NCBI RefSeq assembly: GCF_945957355.1
Contig: NZ_CAMFKM010000001.1
Coordinates: forward strand, 372,001-436,000
From: an uncultured Reyranella sp.
Lineage (GTDB): Bacteria > Pseudomonadota > Alphaproteobacteria > Reyranellales > Reyranellaceae
DNA: 64,000 nt
Direction: 5' to 3'
Under the pieces are notes generated by a model. That model saw only the letters and a list, made by a program, of their open reading frames with translations, was not told where the DNA came from and did not search any database. Position numbers and translations under genes: made by a program. Positions 59,612 to 64,000 of this stretch are shown piece by piece; within the stretch, counting starts at the first letter, position 1; each line of letters opens with the position of its first letter.

Positions 59612-60799
59612 TCAGGGCTCTCCCTTCAGGCCGAGGGACGCCAGGTAGCTCCAGCGCACCGTGCCGTTCCGGAACTGGATGCCCTCGAGATACTGCGCGA
59701 CGGCACGGTCGATCAGTTCCGGTGACGGTTTCTCCTTCGTCGCCCCGTCGGCATAGGCCACGATCTCCTTCCACCCCTCGGGGCGCGGGATCGACACCAC
59801 GGTCGATGGCGTGTCGAGGTTCTTGTAGGTCCAGAACGACCAGCCGATTCCATGCGTCTCGTGGAGACGGCGGAACTCCTCGTTCCATTCGTCATTGAGC
59901 TCTCCGGTCTCGCCGAGGAACAGCGGCACGTCATGCAGGTTGGCGAAGTTCAGGTGCCGCTGGATCGAATCGCGTTGCGTCGAGGCCCAGAACGAATGGT
60001 AGGTGTAGGCGAGGTTCTTCGCGAAGGGCGGGCCGAACATGGCGAAGCTCGAACTCCACTGGCCGCCCGCCAGGATCACGATGCGCCCGGGATCGACCTC
60101 GCGGATCGCCGCCGTCGCCCGCTTGTAGAACGGCTCCAGCCGCGCGTTCAGGGTCGCCACGTCGTGGTAGGGCGCGATCGGCTCGTTCAGGATGTCGTAG
60201 CCCAGGATCGCGGGATTGCCGCGATAGCGCTGCGCCACGGCCCGCCACAGCTTCACGGTGAGGTCGCGGTCGCGCCGGACGTAGAACATCAGCGGATAGC
60301 CCGGCCCGTCATCGTGGTTGATCCCGGTCTGCCCGCCCGGCGCGGCATGCAGGTCGGGAATTACGTAAAGCCCTGCGGCGGCGGCCCAGCCGACCACCCG
60401 GTCGAGCAGCGACCAGCCCTCGCCGCCGATCTCGCCGTCGGCGGTCATGAACAATCGCCAGTGCAGCGGCACCCGCACCATGTTGAAGCCGGCCGACCTG
60501 ATGAAGCGGATGTCGTCCTCGGTCACGTAGGCGTCACGATACTGGCGCCAGAACGCCGAGGCGCGCTCCGGCCCCAGCAGCCGGTCGAAGGCGCCGTAGA
60601 TCTGGCGCGGCGACTTCGCGACCTCGAACTTGAACATGTAGCCTTCGGGCATCAGCCAGTTGCCGAGGCTGATCCCCTTGAGGCGCAGGATGCGACCGTT
60701 CGGCTCGACGAAGTTCCTGCCCTCGATGCGCACCAGCGCCTCGGCATGAACGGGCGCGGCGAAAGCGAGCATCATCAGGAGAGCGACGAGGAGGCGCAT
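59612..60799 (-). CDS. Glycoside hydrolase family 5, exported
   Basis: 395 residues. Signal peptide RLLVALLMMLAFAAPVHA. The GH5 acid/base Glu is in ILGYDILNEPIAPY, the nucleophile Glu in LFLGETGELND, and HWRLF and YHSFWAS line the pocket. It hydrolyses a beta-glucan or similar in the periplasm or outside. GLSLGNWLMPEGYM is typical of subfamilies acting on endoglucan-like chains. ATG 60799 starts after GACGGGACGAACC upstream; divergent from the GntP-like gene at 60837. Confidence 0.9.
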   Translation of the reverse strand: MRLLVALLMMLAFAAPVHAEALVRIEGRNFVEPNGRILRLKGISLGNWLMPEGYMFKFEVAKSPRQIYGAFDRLLGPERASAFWRQYRDAYVTEDDIRFIRSAGFNMVRVPLHWRLFMTADGEIGGEGWSLLDRVVGWAAAAGLYVIPDLHAAPGGQTGINHDDGPGYPLMFYVRRDRDLTVKLWRAVAQRYRGNPAILGYDILNEPIAPYHDVATLNARLEPFYKRATAAIREVDPGRIVILAGGQWSSSFAMFGPPFAKNLAYTYHSFWASTQRDSIQRHLNFANLHDVPLFLGETGELNDEWNEEFRRLHETHGIGWSFWTYKNLDTPSTVVSIPRPEGWKEIVAYADGATKEKPSPELIDRAVAQYLEGIQFRNGTVRWSYLASLGLKGEP

Positions 60800-60836
60800 G
60801 ACGGGACTGTAGCAGGCCACTAAGGTTCGTCCCGTC

Positions 60837-62027
60837 ATGTTTCTCGCCTCGCTCCTGTTGCCGATCGCCGTCGCCGCCATCGTCTTCCTGGTCCAGCGCA
60901 TCCGCCTGCCCGTCTTCCTCGCGATCATGGCCACGGTCGTGGTCTATGGCATCGCCGCCGACATGACATTCGACTCGGTCGGCAAGGCGTTCGGGCTGGG
61001 TTTCACGACGGCCCTGGAACAGACGGGCCTGCTCGTCGTCGCGGGCGCGCTGGTCGGTGGCCTGGTGCTGCACACGCCGCTCGGTACCGGCACCTCCGCC
61101 GCCGCGGGACTGGTGGCCGGACTGGGCGCCTCGGCTTCGGGCGGGCTCGCGCTCCTGCAGCCGGCCGGGCAGGACGCGCCGCGGCGCGCGCTGGGCCTGG
61201 CGCTCACCCTGCTCGCCACCGCCGCTCTCCTGGCACCCTCGCCGCTCGCGGTGGCCGCGGCCTCGGTCATGAAGGCCGACATCCGCACGGAGTTCTTGAT
61301 CGCTCTGCCGGTCGCGGCGCTCGCGATCGCCCTGGGCTGGTGGCATGTGGCGCGGCAGATCCCGTCGCAGCCGACCGAAGGACAGCTTTCCTGGGCATGG
61401 CTCTGCGTCGGCATCCCGCTCCTGCTGCTGGTGTTGCAGGCGGTGGCGCAGATGCCCAGCGAACCGCTGGGCCGGGGCGGCGCGCGCGAACTCTACATCG
61501 GCATCTCCAGGCCGCTGATGCTGACGGCCATTGCCGTCACCCTGGCGATCCTGTTCGCCCGCCGCTGGGAGCCGTCGGTCCTGGCCGGCCGCTCCTGGGC
61601 GCCGTTGCTGCTGGCGGTCGGCGCGTCGGGCGGGCTGGCCCGGGTGTTCGACGAGACCGGCATGTCGGAGCTTCTGGCCGAGTATGCGCTGCATCCACGC
61701 TACGGCGTGCTGACGCCGTTCCTGGCCGCGGCCATCGTGAAGACGATGCAGGGCAATTCGCTCACCGCGGTGCTCACCGCCGCGGGCATGGTCGAGCCCA
61801 TGCTGCCGGCACTCGGCCTCGACAGCGCCTCTGGCCGCGCCATCGCAGCGGCGGCCGTCGGCGCCGGCTCGATGGCGGTCTGCCACGTCAACGACCCGTT
61901 CTTCTGGATCGCCGCCCACATGGGCCGGCTCTCGCCCGGCCGCGCGCTCTATGTGATCTCGCTCGGGAGTGCCGTCATGGCGATCGGCGCCCTGGTCGTG
62001 ATCGCGGCGATCCGGCAGTTCATCTAG
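60837..62027 (+). CDS. GntP-like permease
   Basis: 396 residues, 10-11 membrane helices. The C-terminal VCHVNDPFFWIAAHMGRLS is the GntP hallmark, and VKTMQGNSLTAVLTAAGMV precedes it. It is shorter than GntP (about 440), so it may be a subgroup with another substrate; GntP proteins carry gluconate or related acids with protons. No kinase or gluconate gene nearby. Its stop is followed by R1 copy 4 after 7 bases. Confidence 0.8.
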   Translation: MFLASLLLPIAVAAIVFLVQRIRLPVFLAIMATVVVYGIAADMTFDSVGKAFGLGFTTALEQTGLLVVAGALVGGLVLHTPLGTGTSAAAGLVAGLGASASGGLALLQPAGQDAPRRALGLALTLLATAALLAPSPLAVAAASVMKADIRTEFLIALPVAALAIALGWWHVARQIPSQPTEGQLSWAWLCVGIPLLLLVLQAVAQMPSEPLGRGGARELYIGISRPLMLTAIAVTLAILFARRWEPSVLAGRSWAPLLLAVGASGGLARVFDETGMSELLAEYALHPRYGVLTPFLAAAIVKTMQGNSLTAVLTAAGMVEPMLPALGLDSASGRAIAAAAVGAGSMAVCHVNDPFFWIAAHMGRLSPGRALYVISLGSAVMAIGALVVIAAIRQFI

Positions 62028-62034
62028 GCTCAAA

Positions 62035-62096
62035 GGAGCGCGCCACTCCAGTTGCGCTCATGCCTTATTCTAAGCGCCACTGGAGTGGCGCGCTCC
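62035..62096. repeat. R1 palindromic repeat, copy 4
   Basis: Arms as in the other copies except one T replacing G in the left arm (CAGTTGCGCTC), which leaves one mismatch. Spacer 15-16 bases. Lies between convergent GntP-like and flavin monooxygenase genes. Confidence 0.95.
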
Positions 62097-62114
62097 TATG
62101 GAACGCTTCGAACG

Positions 62115-63875
62115 TCAGGCGACCAACCCCTCCTCGCGCGCCTTGATCTGCAAGGCGAGGTAGCGGGAGTAGATGCGGCACTGTGCGAGGCTGCCGGCGA
62201 TGAACCACAGGCCGGGCTGCGGCGTCGGCTTGAACATGTTGGCGAGTTCCCCGCCGGCATCGAAGCCCCAGACCGGGCCGATCCGGTCGGCCACCGCGTC
62301 GCCCAGGAAGGCGCGCACCGTCTCCTGCTGGTTTTCGTAGCCGGTGGCGACCACCACCAGCTCGGCCTCGCGCAAGGTGCCGTCCTTCAGGCGCACGCCG
62401 CCGGCCTCGAACCGGTCGATGTCGTCGTACTGCAACAGCTCGATGCGCCCGTCGACGATCATGTCGGAGCAGCCGACGTTGAAGTAGTAACCGCCGCCGC
62501 GCCGCAGATACATCATCTGGAAGCCGGTATCGTCTTCGCCGAAGGTCAGGCGGAAGCCGCGCTTTTCCAGACCCGCCAAGAGATCGCGATCGACCTGGCG
62601 CATCTCGGCGGTCGAGAGCTGATAGGCGCGCTGCATCACCGGATAGGGTGAGGCCGCCGCCAGCAGGTCGCAATCCTCGAACGGCAGGCCCTCGGTGTAG
62701 ATCGCATAGACCTTCTGCGCCTCGCGGATCGACACGACGTAGGTTGGGCTGCGCTGGACCATCGTCACCTCGGCGCCGCTGGCGCAGAGATCCTGCGCCA
62801 CGTCGTGGCCGCTGTTGCCGGTGCCGACCACGATCGCCCTGCGGCCCTTCCAGTCCGCGCCATTGGTGTAGTCCCCGGAATGCATGACCGTGCCGGCGAA
62901 CGACTCGAGGCCAGGCAGCGACGGCTTGATCGGGATGGCGCTCACGCCGGTGGCGAAGACGACGTGGCGCGGATGAAGCACGCGCTCGGTCCCGTCGCCG
63001 CGCTTCAGGGTCACGGTCCAGCGTTGCGCGGTCTCGTCGTAGCGGCCCGACGTGAGCTGCGTGTCGCTCCAGTAATTGAGGTCGAGGGTCTCGACATAGG
63101 CTTCGAACCAGTTGGCCAGCTTGTCCTTGGGAATGAACACCGGAAAGGTCGAGGGGAACGGCATCAGCGGCAGGTGATTGACGTGCACCTCATTGTGCAG
63201 GGTGAGCGAGTGGTAACGTCGCCGCCAGTTGTCGCCGATGCGCGGATGGCGATCGACGATCAGCGTATCGACGCCCAGCGCGCGCAAGCGCGCCGCGGTG
63301 GCGAGGCCCGCCTGGCCGCCGCCGACGACGAGCACGGCGGGATCGCGATCCTCGTAGGCCTGCGCCTTCAGCCGCTGGTCGAGCCAGTTGGCGCCGCCGA
63401 AGTCGCGGCTGTAGCGCTCGGCATCGCTCAGCTCGCGCGGCCTACCGTCGGGCCAGCCGTGCAGTTCCTCGAGCGTGGTGAGCAGCGACCAGGCCCGCCA
63501 CGTTCCGCCATCATCGACGAGACGCACGACGCCATTGGCATGACCGAGCGCCGTCTCGAACTCGAAGATCGCTTCGATGCACGGGGTGCCGGCTCGCGTC
63601 ACGCGACGCGGCGGCGTGCGCGTGCCGGGAATTTCCACATCCTTCGCGGCGGTGCGCGCCAGCACCGGCGCCAGCGCCGCCTCGATCGCCGCTCGCCCGG
63701 AATGGGTGACGACGTCCCAGGTGAAGGCCAGCACGTCGCGCCAATGCCCGTCGGGCATGAACGTCGCCGCGACGGCAGCGGCATCCTGCGCCTGGAGCGC
63801 AGCCCCGAACGAATCGAGCCAGCGCGCGGCGATCTCTCCGGCTTCGTCCGGAGCTTCTGCAAATTGTACGGACAT
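62115..63875 (-). CDS. Flavin monooxygenase with N-terminal SnoaL-like domain
   Basis: 586 residues. Residues 1-140 look like a SnoaL/NTF2 fold (AGEIAARWLDSFGAALQAQD). The FAD motif is VLVVGGGQAGLATAARL near 176; the NADPH motif VVGTGNSGHDVAQDL near 338; and the FMO signature F-x-G-x3-H-x3-Y appears as FAGTVMHSGDY near 319. This is the FMO/Baeyer-Villiger class with NADPH and O2. Substrate unknown. It starts 21 bases after the Bug gene's stop and probably shares its transcript. Confidence 0.92.
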   Translation of the reverse strand: MSVQFAEAPDEAGEIAARWLDSFGAALQAQDAAAVAATFMPDGHWRDVLAFTWDVVTHSGRAAIEAALAPVLARTAAKDVEIPGTRTPPRRVTRAGTPCIEAIFEFETALGHANGVVRLVDDGGTWRAWSLLTTLEELHGWPDGRPRELSDAERYSRDFGGANWLDQRLKAQAYEDRDPAVLVVGGGQAGLATAARLRALGVDTLIVDRHPRIGDNWRRRYHSLTLHNEVHVNHLPLMPFPSTFPVFIPKDKLANWFEAYVETLDLNYWSDTQLTSGRYDETAQRWTVTLKRGDGTERVLHPRHVVFATGVSAIPIKPSLPGLESFAGTVMHSGDYTNGADWKGRRAIVVGTGNSGHDVAQDLCASGAEVTMVQRSPTYVVSIREAQKVYAIYTEGLPFEDCDLLAAASPYPVMQRAYQLSTAEMRQVDRDLLAGLEKRGFRLTFGEDDTGFQMMYLRRGGGYYFNVGCSDMIVDGRIELLQYDDIDRFEAGGVRLKDGTLREAELVVVATGYENQQETVRAFLGDAVADRIGPVWGFDAGGELANMFKPTPQPGLWFIAGSLAQCRIYSRYLALQIKAREEGLVA

Positions 63876-63896
63876 CGAAACTACTCCCGAAGAGGG

Positions 63897-64000
63897 TCAG
63901 TCGAGCTTCACGCCCGAGGCCTTGACCGCGGGCTCCCAGAGCTTGCGGTCCTCGGCCAGGAACTGGTCGAAGCCGGCGCGGCCGGGCGGCGGCAGGTCGA
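63897..64000 (-). CDS. Tripartite-tricarboxylate (Bug/TctC) binding protein, C-terminal fragment
   Basis: Only the last 34 residues lie in the window: DLPPPGRAGFDQFLAEDRKL then WEPAVKASGVKLD and TGA. This ending is typical of Bug-family periplasmic binding proteins of tripartite tricarboxylate transporters. Most of the gene lies beyond the window edge. It would bind a carboxylate, and could deliver substrate for the flavin monooxygenase encoded immediately downstream. Confidence 0.8.
   Translation of the reverse strand, partial: DLPPPGRAGFDQFLAEDRKLWEPAVKASGVKLD

Noticed and set aside
1..64000. rRNA operon or phage/plasmid replication origin
   Set aside because: No 16S/23S/5S signatures, no dnaA/repA-type gene and no iteron cluster were seen.

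Overview
High-GC chromosomal DNA with the gene content of an alphaproteobacterium. The evidence is a RegB/RegA redox pair, a SAM-II riboswitch in front of metX-metW, the hisC-tyrC aromatic cluster, TRAP and tripartite-tricarboxylate (Bug) binding proteins, and several families of intergenic palindromes. The many oxidoreductases, hydrolases and uptake genes suggest a soil or freshwater heterotroph. A Reyranella-like organism is my guess from general flavour, not something the sequence proves. Most genes sit in short operons with 4-bp stop/start overlaps, and GTG and TTG starts are common.

Layout. 1-5 kb: the end of a Bax-like glucosaminidase gene, an NFU iron-sulfur carrier, and a minus-strand operon of DUF2333, TauE/SafE, TIGR02186 and a universal stress protein. 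5-9 kb: alpha/beta hydrolase and MFS exporter, then MarR with a small P-loop kinase, then gloB. 9-13 kb: methyltransferase, DUF1932 oxidoreductase, YbaK deacylase and an unusual GNAT-metallophosphoesterase fusion. 13-18 kb: metX-metW under a SAM-II riboswitch with promoter and attenuator, divergent from chorismate mutase-hisC-tyrC, then a ChaC-like cyclotransferase. 18-27 kb: TetR, a cystathionine-gamma-synthase-like enzyme, acyl-CoA dehydrogenase, tRNA-Gly(CCC), a DpgC-like crotonase-fold protein, regB/regA, NUDIX and pyrC. 27-34 kb: serine hydrolase and alpha/beta hydrolase, a DctPQM TRAP transporter, a BNR-repeat protein and a diiron-type metallo-beta-lactamase-fold protein.

34.4-38.7 kb is an accessory island with visibly lower GC and different codon use. 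It holds a tight three-gene unit (Nmad2/EVE-like protein, HTH-ImmA/IrrE peptidase, PIN nuclease), a phage-type DUF6378 gene and a zinc-ribbon orphan. No integrase is visible. It is the best candidate in the window for an uncharacterised defence or toxin-antitoxin-like system.

38.7-64 kb: aldo-keto reductase, SRPBCC protein, queD-queE, DUF805, RraA-like protein, a membrane class III nucleotide cyclase, glutathione peroxidase, a GIY-YIG nuclease enclosed by two arms of a repeat palindrome, phytanoyl-CoA dioxygenase, gamma-glutamyltransferase, SDR, class III aminotransferase, GH25 lipoprotein, GMC oxidoreductase, a type I secretion ABC/HlyD pair, glycosyltransferase 2, GH5 hydrolase, GntP-like permease, a flavin monooxygenase and the end of a Bug-type binding protein.

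Repeats are a main theme. At least five palindrome families occupy gaps between genes, three of them in several copies: four copies of an about 60-75 bp element, three of an about 110 bp two-arm element (one enclosing a GIY-YIG gene) and three of an about 100 bp element. In the two-arm element the stems differ between copies but remain complementary.
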